Shown: positions 37,171 through 46,795, numbered from the stretch's first letter. The stretch is 64,000 nucleotides of DNA from Persephonella sp. KM09-Lau-8 (GCF_000703085.1 NZ_JNLL01000001.1:372001-436000), one strand, 5' to 3'. Program-made: numbers and translations. The notes: generated from the letters alone by a model not told the origin.

Positions 37171-38079
37171 TTAAGAAATATACTGGTATCCAAGCATTTT
37201 AAGGAGTCTTATATCTTCCTTCCATCTTGGTTTTACTTTTACCCATAAATTAAGATGAACTTTTTTGCCCAGTAAGGCTTCTAACTCTTGTCTCGCCTGC
37301 TGTCCTATTTTCTTAAGCATCTGTCCTTTTTTGCCTATGATAATTCCTTTGTGATTTTCTTTTTCTACGTATATCGTGGCGTTAATTACAATAAGATTTC
37401 CTTTTTCCTCGATGCTTTCCACTTCAACGGCAGCAGAATAAGGAAGTTCCTGTCTTGTGTTATGGAATATTTTTTCTCTGATAATTTCAGCTATATAAAA
37501 TCTCAGGGGTAGGTCTGTAATCTGGTCTTCAGGGAATAAAGGTGGAGATTCAGGTAGATATTTTTTTAGAGTTTCCACAAATCTATCAAGATTTTCTCCT
37601 TTTATTGCAGACATTGGTATAATTTCTACAAAATCATGCTTCTTGCTGCTTTCCTCTATAAGAGGAAGTAGAAGCCTTTTGTCCTGCATTTTATCTATTT
37701 TGTTTATAACCAGAATGGTTGGCTTGTTTAACTTTTTGATATAGTTATTCAATATCAGCTCATCCTCTTTAGTCCAGCCTTTGTCAGCTTCTATTATCAT
37801 TACCAGCACATCGGCTTCTTCCATGCTGCCAACAGCAGATTCCATAACTACCTTTGTAAGCAGGTCTTTTCCTTTCTGGACGCCGGGAGTGTCCAGGAAA
37901 ATAATCTGGGCGTCTTTGTCATGTTTTACCCCCAGTATTCTCATTCTTGTTGTCTGGGGTTTTGGACTGACAATAGACAGCTTTGTTCCCAGTATATTGT
38001 TCATAATTGTTGATTTTCCAACATTTGGCCTACCTATTAAAGCCACAAAGCCAGCTTTGAAATTTTTGTTTTCTTCCAT
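37171..38079 (-). CDS. era: GTPase Era
   Basis: The 302-residue protein has the G motifs GRPNVGKSTIMN, TTRMR, DTPGVQ and NKIDKM, and a C-terminal KH domain with HKGIIIGKKGQMLKKIGQQARQELE. Era binds the 3' end of 16S rRNA and helps 30S assembly. It is followed directly by mgtE. Confidence 0.96.
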   Translation of the reverse strand: MEENKNFKAGFVALIGRPNVGKSTIMNNILGTKLSIVSPKPQTTRMRILGVKHDKDAQIIFLDTPGVQKGKDLLTKVVMESAVGSMEEADVLVMIIEADKGWTKEDELILNNYIKKLNKPTILVINKIDKMQDKRLLLPLIEESSKKHDFVEIIPMSAIKGENLDRFVETLKKYLPESPPLFPEDQITDLPLRFYIAEIIREKIFHNTRQELPYSAAVEVESIEEKGNLIVINATIYVEKENHKGIIIGKKGQMLKKIGQQARQELEALLGKKVHLNLWVKVKPRWKEDIRLLKMLGYQYIS

Positions 38080-38139
38080 GATTTTCCCTTTTGAATATTT
38101 ATTTTTTTATATTTTCTGACAGTATTGGCTTTTTTGCAA

Positions 38140-38880
38140 TTAATAATAAACTTCTTTTAGAAATAGTCCTTCAGGTGGGGCAATATAGATACCTCTATTT
38201 GGGTCAGCTGCATCTAATATTTCTTTTAGTTCATCTATAGATAACGAACCAGTCCCCACCCGAACTACATGTCCCACAATTTTTCTGACCATATATCTTA
38301 AAAAATGGGAAGCTGTGATATGGATTTCAATAATTGTTCCGTCATATTTTAAAAATAATTCTCTTATATCAACCTCTTCCCTCAGATACTCTCCTTTTTT
38401 TGCCATACTCTTTAAATTTCTGTATTTTGATATTAGAGATAGAGCTTCCTGCATTTTAAGAATATTAAGTCTTTTGGATACATACCAGCCAAATCCATAC
38501 AAAAATGGGTCAGGTTTTGTATATATACGGTAAAAATATGTTTTTCCTTTGGCACTAAATCTTGCATTAAAAGATAGAGGAACTTCCTCACAGGAAACTA
38601 TTCCTATATCCCGAGGTAGAGTTGCATTTAGATATTTGTATATCTCCTGTGGTTTTCTGTAAGAAAGGGTTTTAAAATTTGCAACCTGGCCGAGTGCGTG
38701 AACTCCTGCATCTGTCCTACCTGAAGCAATAAGTGTGATTTTTTCTTTAAACAACTGCTGTAGATTGTCCTCTATCACCTGCTGCACTGTAATATGATTA
38801 GGTTGTCTTTGCCAGCCGTGGTATTTTGTTCCGATATATCTGATTGTAAGTTTGTAGTTATGCTTTTTCTTATCTGACAC
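38140..38880 (-). CDS. truA: tRNA pseudouridine synthase A
   Basis: The 246-residue protein has YIGTKYHGWQRQPNHITVQ, the catalytic Asp in ASGRTDAGVHALGQVANF, and FLRYMVRKIVGHVVRVG. TruA makes pseudouridine at positions 38-40 of tRNA. It overlaps recN by 11 bases, so the two are cotranscribed. Confidence 0.96.
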   Translation of the reverse strand: MSDKKKHNYKLTIRYIGTKYHGWQRQPNHITVQQVIEDNLQQLFKEKITLIASGRTDAGVHALGQVANFKTLSYRKPQEIYKYLNATLPRDIGIVSCEEVPLSFNARFSAKGKTYFYRIYTKPDPFLYGFGWYVSKRLNILKMQEALSLISKYRNLKSMAKKGEYLREEVDIRELFLKYDGTIIEIHITASHFLRYMVRKIVGHVVRVGTGSLSIDELKEILDAADPNRGIYIAPPEGLFLKEVYY

Positions 38881-40462
38881 TGTTCAGTAGCTCCTGTGCC
38901 AGTTGAAGACTTTTTGTATCTTTTTTACCACTAAGCATTCTTGCTATTTCCTCAATTCTTTCTTTCTGGTCAAGTTCTTTAATGGAAGCAACAGTATAAT
39001 CCTCCTTGTGGAGTTTTTCCACATAGAAATGTTTGTCTCCATAAACGGCTATCTGTGGTAAATGGGTTATCAGTATTACCTGATATCTTTCGGAGAGTTT
39101 TTTTAGTTTTTCTGCCATGTAAAGTGCTGTTTTTCCACCTATTCCTGTGTCTATCTCATCAAATATCATGCAACTGACATCACTACCGGCTATCAGCTTA
39201 ATTGCAAGGGATAAACGGGAAATCTCTCCTCCTGAGGCAACCTCATCTATAGGTTCAGGCTGGAAGCCTTTGTTTGCGGAGAATTTGAATATTACGCTGT
39301 CTTTTCCATCTATATCAAGGGGTTTTTCTGTGATTTCAACTGTAAAAACAGCCTCTTTCATTGCAAGATCTTTGAGGTGCTTTGTTATTTCTTTGCTAAA
39401 GTTTTCAGCTGCGGTTTTTCTCTTTTGTGATATTTCTTCTGCAAGTGATTTAACTTGCTGGAATATTTTCTCCTTTTGGTTTTGAATTTGAGGCAGTTTA
39501 AACTCAAGGTTTTCAAGCTGTTCAATCCTGTTTTTAAATTCTTCTTTTAGTGCAATAAGACCTTGTTCGTCTGTGTTGTATTTGATTTCAAGTCTGTTTA
39601 TTAGATTTAGTCTGTTTTCTATCTCTTCAAGGGAAGACTGGTCATAATCAAGATCTATTTTTGATAGGGAAAATCCTGCATCTTCTAAAATTGCTTTTGC
39701 TTCTTCTAAAGCATTTAAGGTATTTTGTATCTCTTTTGAAAATTCCGATACTTTTTGCAGTTCTTTTATGATTTCTGAAAGTTTCTCTATTACAGAGTTC
39801 TCATCCTCAGATAAATTCCAGCTGGCATTATAAACTGCTTCTTTTATTTTCAAAATATTTGATAAATAGTTATATTTCTCTTCAAGTTGCTGTTTTTCTC
39901 CTTCTTTCAGGTCTGCCTCTTCCAGTTCTTGAAGCTGGTATTTAAGTATATCCAGTTCCCTTAAACGATTTGATTGTTGCTGGATAAGTTCCTGCTCTTC
40001 TTTTTCAAGGGATTTGTACTCTCTGTAAAGCTTTCTATATTTTTCAAGCAAACTGTCTATTTGAGCATATTTGTCCAGCATTTTGATATGTTCTTTACGG
40101 TTAAATAAAGCCTGTTGATGATGCTGGCCGTGGATTGCGATAATGCCTTCAGAAGCTTCTTTTAATGTAGATAAAGTTGCCCTTTTGCCATTTACATAAT
40201 AATAACTTTTGCCGTTTTTTATCTCTCTGGCTAAAAACAACAATCCATCTTCTGCATACTGATTATCGACATTTTCAAAGCTAAGCTCTACATAATCCCC
40301 TTCAGAGTATTTGCCTTTTTTTCCTAAAACAAACGATATAGCATCAACTATTAGAGATTTACCTACTCCCGTTTCTCCTGTAAACACATTAAGGCCATCT
40401 GTAAGCTCAAGCTCTATATCCTTTATGTATAAAAACTTTCCGATTTTGATTTTTGACAGCAT
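38870..40462 (-). CDS. recN: DNA repair protein RecN
   Basis: The 530-residue SMC-like ATPase has a Walker A in VFTGETGVGKSLIVDAI, a coiled-coil middle (about 140-360), the signature VASGGEISRLSLAIKLI and a Walker B in CMIFDEIDTGIGGKTA. RecN holds DNA ends during double-strand break repair. It is slightly shorter than the usual 550 residues, without a missing motif. Confidence 0.95.
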   Translation of the reverse strand: MLSKIKIGKFLYIKDIELELTDGLNVFTGETGVGKSLIVDAISFVLGKKGKYSEGDYVELSFENVDNQYAEDGLLFLAREIKNGKSYYYVNGKRATLSTLKEASEGIIAIHGQHHQQALFNRKEHIKMLDKYAQIDSLLEKYRKLYREYKSLEKEEQELIQQQSNRLRELDILKYQLQELEEADLKEGEKQQLEEKYNYLSNILKIKEAVYNASWNLSEDENSVIEKLSEIIKELQKVSEFSKEIQNTLNALEEAKAILEDAGFSLSKIDLDYDQSSLEEIENRLNLINRLEIKYNTDEQGLIALKEEFKNRIEQLENLEFKLPQIQNQKEKIFQQVKSLAEEISQKRKTAAENFSKEITKHLKDLAMKEAVFTVEITEKPLDIDGKDSVIFKFSANKGFQPEPIDEVASGGEISRLSLAIKLIAGSDVSCMIFDEIDTGIGGKTALYMAEKLKKLSERYQVILITHLPQIAVYGDKHFYVEKLHKEDYTVASIKELDQKERIEEIARMLSGKKDTKSLQLAQELLNSVR

Positions 40463-40574
40463 TTAGACCTCTACTTCCTGAGTTTAACAATAAATTTTAA
40501 ACTGTAAGAGGATAATAAATAAATAGAATCTGGTTAAAAATTTTTTATAAGTTAGAAATGATATTATCCTGTTT

Positions 40575-41354
40575 TTATTTATTTTTCATTAAAATTTCTT
40601 TAACAAATTCTACAGGAAGTTCTAAAACTTCAGCTATTTTATTGGAATCCCAGCCAGTTTTTTTATGTAAATTTAAAATATCTTCCTTTTTAGCTTCTAA
40701 TTTGCCTTTCTCAATACCATCTTTATAAAGTGGGTGTTTTTCAATTGTCTCTTTGTCTATAGTCAGTGGCATTTTATTCTCCTCCTTTCTTAGCTCCTCC
40801 ATTAATTTAGGTCTATATGATAATAAATTCAATAACTTCTTTAAATAGTCCCTTCTTTTCCTTTCAGGTAGTTTTGATAACTCTGTAAGTATCTCCCTAA
40901 AATATTTCGAAGGATTTTTGACATCACATAAAACCGCCAGTATTTTGTCTGTTAAATCCTCACTTTCCAAAAGTTCTTTACATTTTATCTCTTTTATATC
41001 TTTTAAAATATAGCTAAATTTAAGGTTTTCTTTTTCTATTTTGTTTTCCATTTTTAGAGGTTTTTCTCCCAGATATAAGACCATTTGAAGAATATCCTTT
41101 GATGGATATTTTTGGGAAATTAGTGTGTAATATTCCAGCATTCTAAAGGGCATATTTTTATCGTTTGTTGTCTGGAGTTCAAGGTGGAAAATTTTTCTGT
41201 CTTCCAGTTCAACAAGGAAATCAACTCTTCTGTCTTTTACTTCTGGTAAAGAGGTATCCAGTAGTTTTGTTGCTGATTTACCTGTTAGTATCTGGATAAA
41301 CTTAGGTGGTATTTCCTGAATTACGTCCCTTAGAGTTATATCTAATTTTGCCAT
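40575..41354 (-). CDS. Rpn-family PD-(D/E)XK nuclease
   Basis: The 259-residue protein has a nuclease-like core VKDRRVDFLVELEDRKIFHLELQTTND, where Asp and Glu-x-Gln fit the PD-(D/E)XK pattern of the Rpn (recombination-promoting nuclease) family. It also has MLEYYTLISQKYPSKDILQMVLYLG. A C-terminal helix-turn-helix-like end follows (DILNLHKKTGWDSNKIAEVL). These genes often occur in many copies and behave like mobile passengers. It lies next to a lone TnpB gene. Confidence 0.78.
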   Translation of the reverse strand: MAKLDITLRDVIQEIPPKFIQILTGKSATKLLDTSLPEVKDRRVDFLVELEDRKIFHLELQTTNDKNMPFRMLEYYTLISQKYPSKDILQMVLYLGEKPLKMENKIEKENLKFSYILKDIKEIKCKELLESEDLTDKILAVLCDVKNPSKYFREILTELSKLPERKRRDYLKKLLNLLSYRPKLMEELRKEENKMPLTIDKETIEKHPLYKDGIEKGKLEAKKEDILNLHKKTGWDSNKIAEVLELPVEFVKEILMKNK

Positions 41355-41415
41355 CCTCCCCTTTTATTCCTCTCCAAATTTTTATTTGAAATGGTTTTGT
41401 ATAGATTGTGAACTA

Positions 41416-41435
41416 CCCTTAAATAAATTTAAGGG
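41416..41435 (-). repeat. Hairpin at the tnpB 3' end (candidate right end of the element)
   Basis: A 9-bp perfect inverted repeat CCCTTAAAT-AA-ATTTAAGGG overlaps the tnpB stop codon. On the coding strand it is followed by GTAGTTCAC. Subterminal hairpins of this kind mark the right ends of IS200/IS605-family elements, and the 3' end of tnpB is also where the guide RNA is encoded. Confidence 0.5.
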
Positions 41436-42822
41436 CTTCACAGGGAGTTTGCTTACTTAGTGTAAGCCTTATCCCTGACAGGTGGTCACCACACCTTGCT
41501 ACCCCTATCTGCCCATATACTCGGACAGACTTGGGGCTACTTTTAAGTTTTCCAAAAACTCTTATTCTTACCGTTTGCTTTAATCCTGTAATGCAATCGT
41601 AAAAACTCTTTTTAAACTTTTTAAGTATGTTTCTCGCTCCGTTTACATCTGCATTTACTAATCCTAATATGCTTTTAAATATTCCTCTATGTTTCCTTGC
41701 TTCAGGTGTGTAATTTTCTTTGCTGACAGCTACATCTTTTAAGCTGTCCACACCTGAAGTGAAACTTTCATCTACAAGGATTGTTTTTATTCCGTATTCC
41801 TCTGCTTTATATTCTATTTGCTTTGATACTCTACCGTGTGATAGTAAGCTAAGCATCTGGTCTATTATGCTTGATAGTCTGCTTCCTTTGTTTTTGCTTT
41901 CTTGTAGTTTTCCTATTACTATGTGAGACACTTTATATTTTTTTGCAAGTTCTACTATTAGATTTGAAACTTTATGGCTAAAGTCTCTTATCAGGTTATT
42001 TATTCTCTTTTGTATCCTGTGGAGTATCTTATCTACTCTGTTTGTTGAAACTCCTTTGTTTAACAGATTATCTCTTTTCTTTTGCCATTTGGCTAATTTC
42101 TTTAGGTATTTTCTTAATAGGGATTGTATTCCTTTTCCATCTACTATATAGCTTATTGGCTGGTTCTCTATCACAATCGTCGCAAAGTTTGATACTCCAT
42201 AGTCTGTTGCTAATACTTTATCTGTTTGTGGTTTGGTTTCCTTTATTTCTTTCTCATATACTATATTTAGCCTGTATGTTATATTGCCGTATGCTTTGTA
42301 TGGTGTGATTTGTATATTTAACACATTTAACTGACTTAGGTCTAATCCTGTTTCAATTCTCAAGTAATCTATGTCTATACTGTGTTTTTCTTTTAGGTGT
42401 TGTTTCAGCTCTTTTGATAGAGACAGTCTTATTGTGTTTCCTTCTATCTTAAATCCTGTTTTGTCGTAAATTACTGGTCTATGTGGTAGGGATTTTTTAT
42501 TATATTTTGGTGGTTTTACTGGTGATAGGTATTTTTCTGGTGCCTGTAGATAGTCAAAAAAGTTTTGCCAGCTTCTTGAAAGTTCGTCTAATGTTATCTG
42601 TGCTGTTCTGCTTTGTAGGGATTTCTTATGTATAGAAGTATCTTTTAATTTGTTGTATAGGTCATACTTGTTTGGTTTTGCAAGTTTATTTTTCACGAGG
42701 TAGTTTGCCTCATTCCATAGTTTTCCTGCGTGGTAAGTTAGATAGCCTAATACTATGTTTGTGGTTGGGTCTGCATTGTTAAGCTCTATTCTTAAGCTTC
42801 TTTTTACTTTTAAATTTTTCAT
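41419..42822 (-). CDS. tnpB: TnpB-family RNA-guided nuclease (IS200/IS605), no TnpA partner
   Basis: The 467-residue protein has the RuvC parts DKVLATDYGVSNFATIV (first Asp), HIVIGKLQESKNKGS (Glu) and GLVNADVNGARNILK (last Asp). The zinc ribbon usually found between the last two is replaced by VDESFTSGVDSLKDVAV without a CxxC pair. N-terminal RNA-binding parts look complete. TnpB cuts DNA guided by an RNA from the element end. No Y1 transposase gene lies in the window, so the element would need help to move. Some TnpB-like proteins have become host regulators. Confidence 0.85.
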   Translation of the reverse strand: MKNLKVKRSLRIELNNADPTTNIVLGYLTYHAGKLWNEANYLVKNKLAKPNKYDLYNKLKDTSIHKKSLQSRTAQITLDELSRSWQNFFDYLQAPEKYLSPVKPPKYNKKSLPHRPVIYDKTGFKIEGNTIRLSLSKELKQHLKEKHSIDIDYLRIETGLDLSQLNVLNIQITPYKAYGNITYRLNIVYEKEIKETKPQTDKVLATDYGVSNFATIVIENQPISYIVDGKGIQSLLRKYLKKLAKWQKKRDNLLNKGVSTNRVDKILHRIQKRINNLIRDFSHKVSNLIVELAKKYKVSHIVIGKLQESKNKGSRLSSIIDQMLSLLSHGRVSKQIEYKAEEYGIKTILVDESFTSGVDSLKDVAVSKENYTPEARKHRGIFKSILGLVNADVNGARNILKKFKKSFYDCITGLKQTVRIRVFGKLKSSPKSVRVYGQIGVARCGDHLSGIRLTLSKQTPCEALKFI

Positions 42823-43039
42823 TTTTTGTTATCCTATTGTAAACTAACGAGAAAAGCAAGCCTTTTAAGAAAAAAATGAAAATTTAAACGCTTAAAGGGT
42901 TTTTACGGCTTACGCTTTCTTTGAAGTATCCTATTTCTACTAATTCTTTGAATTAGGCGAGCCGAAGGTGAGCCAGAATGGGTTTTAGAAAGCAAAATTT
43001 TTTTATAAGATATTTTTGATTTCTCTCAGGAGAGGTTAA
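42823..43039. other. Gap between tnpB and nuoG, possible left end of the TnpB element
   Basis: The 217-base divergent gap has no open gene. It holds near-direct repeats GGCGAGCC and GGTGAGCC around 42957-42975, and a pair CTTTTAAG and CTTAAAGG around 42862-42900 that could pair loosely. The nuoG ribosome site AGGAGAGG lies at 43028-43035. The element's left end is not defined. Confidence 0.35.
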
Positions 43040-44986
43040 ATGAAAGAAATTAAGCTTACAATAGATGGACAGGAAATAACTGTCCCCGAAGGAACAACAG
43101 TTTTAGAGGCAATAAAAAAATTAAATAAAGTGGTTCCTACCTTCTGTTATCATCCTAAGCTGCCTGTTTTTGGTGGTTGCCGTATGTGTCTTGTTTATGA
43201 GAAAAGATGGAGAACCAATATAATTGCCTGTGCAACTCTAGCTCAGGAAGGGATGGAAATAGAAACAGAAAACAAACAGACCTTTGAAGAAAGAAAATTT
43301 ATCCTTGAGATGCTTTTTACCCGTCATCCATTAGACTGTCCTATCTGTGATAAAGCAGGTGAGTGTGATTTACAAAACTGGGGAACTTACTATGGGCCCC
43401 AGATAAATCCTTCTACTATAACCCCTTTTGAAAAAATCAGACCTGAAGAAGACTGGCAGAGTGATTATTTTGAGTTTGTATCAAATAGATGTGTTTTATG
43501 CCTTAGATGTATAAGCGTTTGTAAAAATGTGGTTGGAGCTGATGCTCTGTTTCAGGAAGAAAGGGGATTTGAGATATTAATATCCCCTGATAAAAAGCCT
43601 ATGGACAGTGAAAGCTCCTGTGAAGCCTGTGGATTATGTGTTGATGTTTGTCCTGTCGGGGCAATCTTATTTAAACCGTTTAAGTTTAATGCAAGGGCAT
43701 GGCTTCTTGACGAAACTGTTACTTACTGCGGAATGTGTTCAATGCAGTGTCCTGTAGCAATAGACCACGACCAACAGAAAATATACAGAATTCGCTCAAC
43801 AGCAGACCTTGAAATATGTGCAGGTGCATATCTGGGGTATGATATACATTCCTCCAACAGACTAAAAGGTGCTTTGATAAACGGCCAGACTACCGATATA
43901 AACAAAGCCATGGAAAAAGTGGCACATATAATAAATGAAGCACCCCAAGAAACTGCTGTAGTAGTTTCACCTTATATAGAAAATGAAGCACTGGATAAGC
44001 TCAAAAAGCTGCAGGAAAAAACAGGAATATATGTAAGTTCAACAGCTTCAATCACGCTTTTACCGGTAATAAAAGGCTTCATAGAAGAAAATGGCAGTTA
44101 TACACTTCCGGATAAAAATGATATTTTAGAGGCAGAAAGAATAATTGTTGCTGGAAATAATGTTGCAGATACAAATCCTGTAATCAGTTATTTCTTCCAC
44201 AAAAACTACCTTGAAGGATTTGAGATAGGAAAAGATAAGGAAATAATTTTTGTCGGTGAAAAACTTGGACATCTAAAAAAATATAACCCTAAACATATTC
44301 AGACAGATGATTTATCCCAGATAAAAAATATAAGCTTAGATGAAAGTACTGTTGTTGTTTATTCCACTACAGCATTAAAAGGTAAAACTGCCTATGAATT
44401 TGGAAAACTTCTTGGACAGCTCCATAAAGAAACAAAGACCAAAGTCCTAATACTTCCTCAAGAAACAAATGCTTATGGAATAATAAATAAACTTGACCTT
44501 GATTATCTACCTGATATTCTCCAAAAAATTAAAAAAGGAAAAATCAAAAATCTAATTTTGTATGGAGAAGATATAGTAGACCATATATCAGATGAAGAAC
44601 TGCAAGAAATTTATACACAATTGGAAAACAGCGTTGTAATAACACCCTTCTCAGATGGATTGGCTTTATCCTCGAACATAGCAATTGGCTCAGCTCTCTG
44701 GATGGAAAAAAGTCAAACAACAGAAGGCTTTGGAGGCATAAGAAAAGGCAGAAAAGCATTTGAAAATATATTCACAGAAGAATATCTTACAGATAAGATT
44801 TTGCAAATGGTAAAGACAATACCAGTATCTATAAGAGAAGAAAAGCAAGAAATTGAGTTTTACAACTATGAAGGATTTGATTATCCTCAGATAAATCTCT
44901 GGGATTTTGGGTATTTAGGTAGAAGGTCTAAAAATCTGGCAGATATGAGGGTAAAACGCTCTCAATTAATTTATAAGGAGGAGTAA
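43040..44986 (+). CDS. nuoG: NADH-quinone oxidoreductase subunit G (NuoG-type)
   Basis: The 648-residue protein begins with a [2Fe-2S] domain (FCYHPKLPVFGGCRMC). The His-Cys3 motif HPLDCPICDKAGECDLQ and two [4Fe-4S] motifs (CVLCLRCISVC and CEACGLCVDVCP) follow. Next comes the Mo-bis-MGD-like [4Fe-4S] site CGMCSMQCP...EICAG, with a shortened C-terminal molybdopterin-like domain that would not hold cofactor. NuoG lies in the peripheral arm of complex I. No other nuo gene is in the window. Related hydrogenase or formate dehydrogenase subunits share the N-terminal parts. Confidence 0.85.
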   Translation: MKEIKLTIDGQEITVPEGTTVLEAIKKLNKVVPTFCYHPKLPVFGGCRMCLVYEKRWRTNIIACATLAQEGMEIETENKQTFEERKFILEMLFTRHPLDCPICDKAGECDLQNWGTYYGPQINPSTITPFEKIRPEEDWQSDYFEFVSNRCVLCLRCISVCKNVVGADALFQEERGFEILISPDKKPMDSESSCEACGLCVDVCPVGAILFKPFKFNARAWLLDETVTYCGMCSMQCPVAIDHDQQKIYRIRSTADLEICAGAYLGYDIHSSNRLKGALINGQTTDINKAMEKVAHIINEAPQETAVVVSPYIENEALDKLKKLQEKTGIYVSSTASITLLPVIKGFIEENGSYTLPDKNDILEAERIIVAGNNVADTNPVISYFFHKNYLEGFEIGKDKEIIFVGEKLGHLKKYNPKHIQTDDLSQIKNISLDESTVVVYSTTALKGKTAYEFGKLLGQLHKETKTKVLILPQETNAYGIINKLDLDYLPDILQKIKKGKIKNLILYGEDIVDHISDEELQEIYTQLENSVVITPFSDGLALSSNIAIGSALWMEKSQTTEGFGGIRKGRKAFENIFTEEYLTDKILQMVKTIPVSIREEKQEIEFYNYEGFDYPQINLWDFGYLGRRSKNLADMRVKRSQLIYKEE

Positions 44987-44988
44987 AA

Positions 44989-45492
44989 ATGGAAGATAAA
45001 AATATTGAAAATACGCTTAAAAAGATGGCTATTGTTTTAGATAAAGTTGTTAAAAAAGTGGACGAGCTGGATAAAAGGATTACAAAACTTGAGATGAAAC
45101 TTCTTGCAGAAGAGGGTAAAAAAGAGACCACTACCCAGCCACAACAACCACAACCAGAAAGCAGAAGCACAGCTGGTATAGGGAGCTTTGGAACAGGATT
45201 TTTAAGCTCACTTTTTGGAACATTTGCAGGAATGAGCCTTTTTAACTTGCTTTTTAATAATAATATCTCTGCACATGAAGTTGCACAGCAATCGGGACTT
45301 TCTGAGGATGAACTATCAGAGATAGACCACAAACTTGATGAGCTATCACAGGAAATCTCCCAGATAGATGAAAAACTTGATGAGATAGACCAGAGTATAG
45401 ATGAGATAACAGATAACAGTATTGAGCCTGATATCACCGATTTTGGTTTTGATGATTTTGATACAGGATTTGATGATATAGATATGGTGTAG
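44989..45492 (+). CDS. Acidic coiled-coil protein of unknown function
   Basis: The 167-residue protein begins with a Lys-rich coiled coil (about 1-40). A Gln/Pro linker and a Gly/Phe-rich hydrophobic stretch (about 60-90: GIGSFGTGFLSSLFGTFAGM) follow. The rest is an acidic coiled coil (IDHKLDELSQEISQIDEKLD) with a tail rich in Asp and Phe. It has no signal peptide. It lies two bases after nuoG with a strong AAGGAGG site, so both are cotranscribed. The hydrophobic middle could touch a membrane. No family is recognised. Confidence 0.65.
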   Translation: MEDKNIENTLKKMAIVLDKVVKKVDELDKRITKLEMKLLAEEGKKETTTQPQQPQPESRSTAGIGSFGTGFLSSLFGTFAGMSLFNLLFNNNISAHEVAQQSGLSEDELSEIDHKLDELSQEISQIDEKLDEIDQSIDEITDNSIEPDITDFGFDDFDTGFDDIDMV

Positions 45493-45501
45493 GGGTAGAA
45501 A

Positions 45502-46662
45502 ATGGACATAAAAATGGGTGTTGCTAAAGCTGGAATAAAACCTTCCGGAGATTACGATATTCTTGTTTTAAAATTCAAACCATCTGTTTATAGTCTTGTT
45601 TTAACCCAGAACTCCCTTGCAGCAGCACCTGTTATTTATGATAAAAATCTTAGAGTAAAAACAGATAAAATTTCTGCAATTGTTGTAAATAGCGGAAATG
45701 CAAATGCAGCAACAGGAGAGCAGGGATTAAAAAATGCAATTAGAATGGCACAGCTAACATCACAGCTTTTAGATATTCCAGATGACCAGACTTTTGTTTT
45801 TTCTACAGGGGTTATAGGTGTTCAGCTTCCTATGGCAAAGGTTGAAAAAGGAATAAAACAGGCCTGCGAAAATCTCACAGACCTTGACCTTGAACTTGCA
45901 GCAAGGGCAATATCCACAACAGATAGCTTTCAAAAATATTACACTTTATCAGACCAGATAGACGGAAAAATGTTTCAGATTGTTGGTATTGCCAAAGGGG
46001 CAGGGATGATACATCCTTCAATGGCAACAATGCTTGCTTATATATTTACAGATGTAAAAATTGAAAAATTCCTTCTTGACGAACTTATGAAAGAAATCAC
46101 AGAAAAAAGTTTTAATTCAATAGATGTGGATGGTTGTGAAAGCACAAATGATAGTTTTTTAGTGGTAGCAACAGGTGAAAGTGAACTTGAGATAACAGAG
46201 GAAAATAAGAAAATTTTCAAAGAAAAACTCCTTAAAGTTGCCACTGAGCTGGCAAAAATGATTGTTCGGGATGGAGAAGGTGCAACAAAACTGATACAGA
46301 TTAACGTTCATCAGGCAATCTCTGAAGAAGAAGCCAAAAAAATAGGAGAGGCTATAGCTCTATCAAATCTATTTAAAACAGCCATGTTCGGAAACGACCC
46401 AAACTGGGGAAGAATTCTTTCTGCTGTTGGACAGCTTCATCTGGATATAGATTTTTCAAAAGTGAAGCTATATATTGGGAATTTTCTGATATATGACGGA
46501 AAACCTACCGAATATGATAGACAAAAAGCAGAGGAATATCTGAAAAATAACTCAGAAATTACAATAGAGCTTTATCTTGATAGAGGAGATAAAAACTGGA
46601 CTTACTATACCTGTGACCTTACATATAAGTATGTTGAAATTAATGCAGAATATACAACCTGA
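45502..46662 (+). CDS. argJ: Bifunctional ornithine acetyltransferase/N-acetylglutamate synthase
   Basis: The 386-residue protein has VVNSGNANAATGEQGL, FSTGVIGVQLPM, and the self-cleavage site in GMIHPSMATMLAYIFTD, where the chain splits before Thr to make the active nucleophile. It also has DGEGATKLI and MFGNDPNWGRIL. ArgJ moves the acetyl group between ornithine and glutamate in arginine synthesis. It follows the nuoG pair by nine bases. Confidence 0.95.
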   Translation: MDIKMGVAKAGIKPSGDYDILVLKFKPSVYSLVLTQNSLAAAPVIYDKNLRVKTDKISAIVVNSGNANAATGEQGLKNAIRMAQLTSQLLDIPDDQTFVFSTGVIGVQLPMAKVEKGIKQACENLTDLDLELAARAISTTDSFQKYYTLSDQIDGKMFQIVGIAKGAGMIHPSMATMLAYIFTDVKIEKFLLDELMKEITEKSFNSIDVDGCESTNDSFLVVATGESELEITEENKKIFKEKLLKVATELAKMIVRDGEGATKLIQINVHQAISEEEAKKIGEAIALSNLFKTAMFGNDPNWGRILSAVGQLHLDIDFSKVKLYIGNFLIYDGKPTEYDRQKAEEYLKNNSEITIELYLDRGDKNWTYYTCDLTYKYVEINAEYTT

Positions 46663-46748
46663 ATTTAGGTTTATTTTTTGATGTAAATCCTTCAACTTAT
46701 AAAAAACTCTAAGTATGATTTTATCAGCTTTTTTTCGTAAAATAAGTA

Positions 46749-46795
46749 TTGACATTAATTCTGTTTACCCTTACTTTTAATAGTAATCATTACTA
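46749..46795 (+). promoter_or_regulatory. leuA promoter with a perfect palindrome at the start site
   Basis: TTGACA (46749-46754), a 17-base spacer and TACTTT (46772-46777) form a promoter. Just downstream lies TAGTAAT-C-ATTACTA (46781-46795), a perfect 7-1-7 inverted repeat that would cover the start of transcription. The ribosome site AAGGAG follows at once and ATG is at 46810, so the leader is very short. A repressor binding there could control leuA. Confidence 0.55.

Noticed and set aside
40575-42822. A complete composite transposon with the Rpn-like gene and TnpB
   Set aside because: No matching ends or target duplication could be seen, and no TnpA is present.
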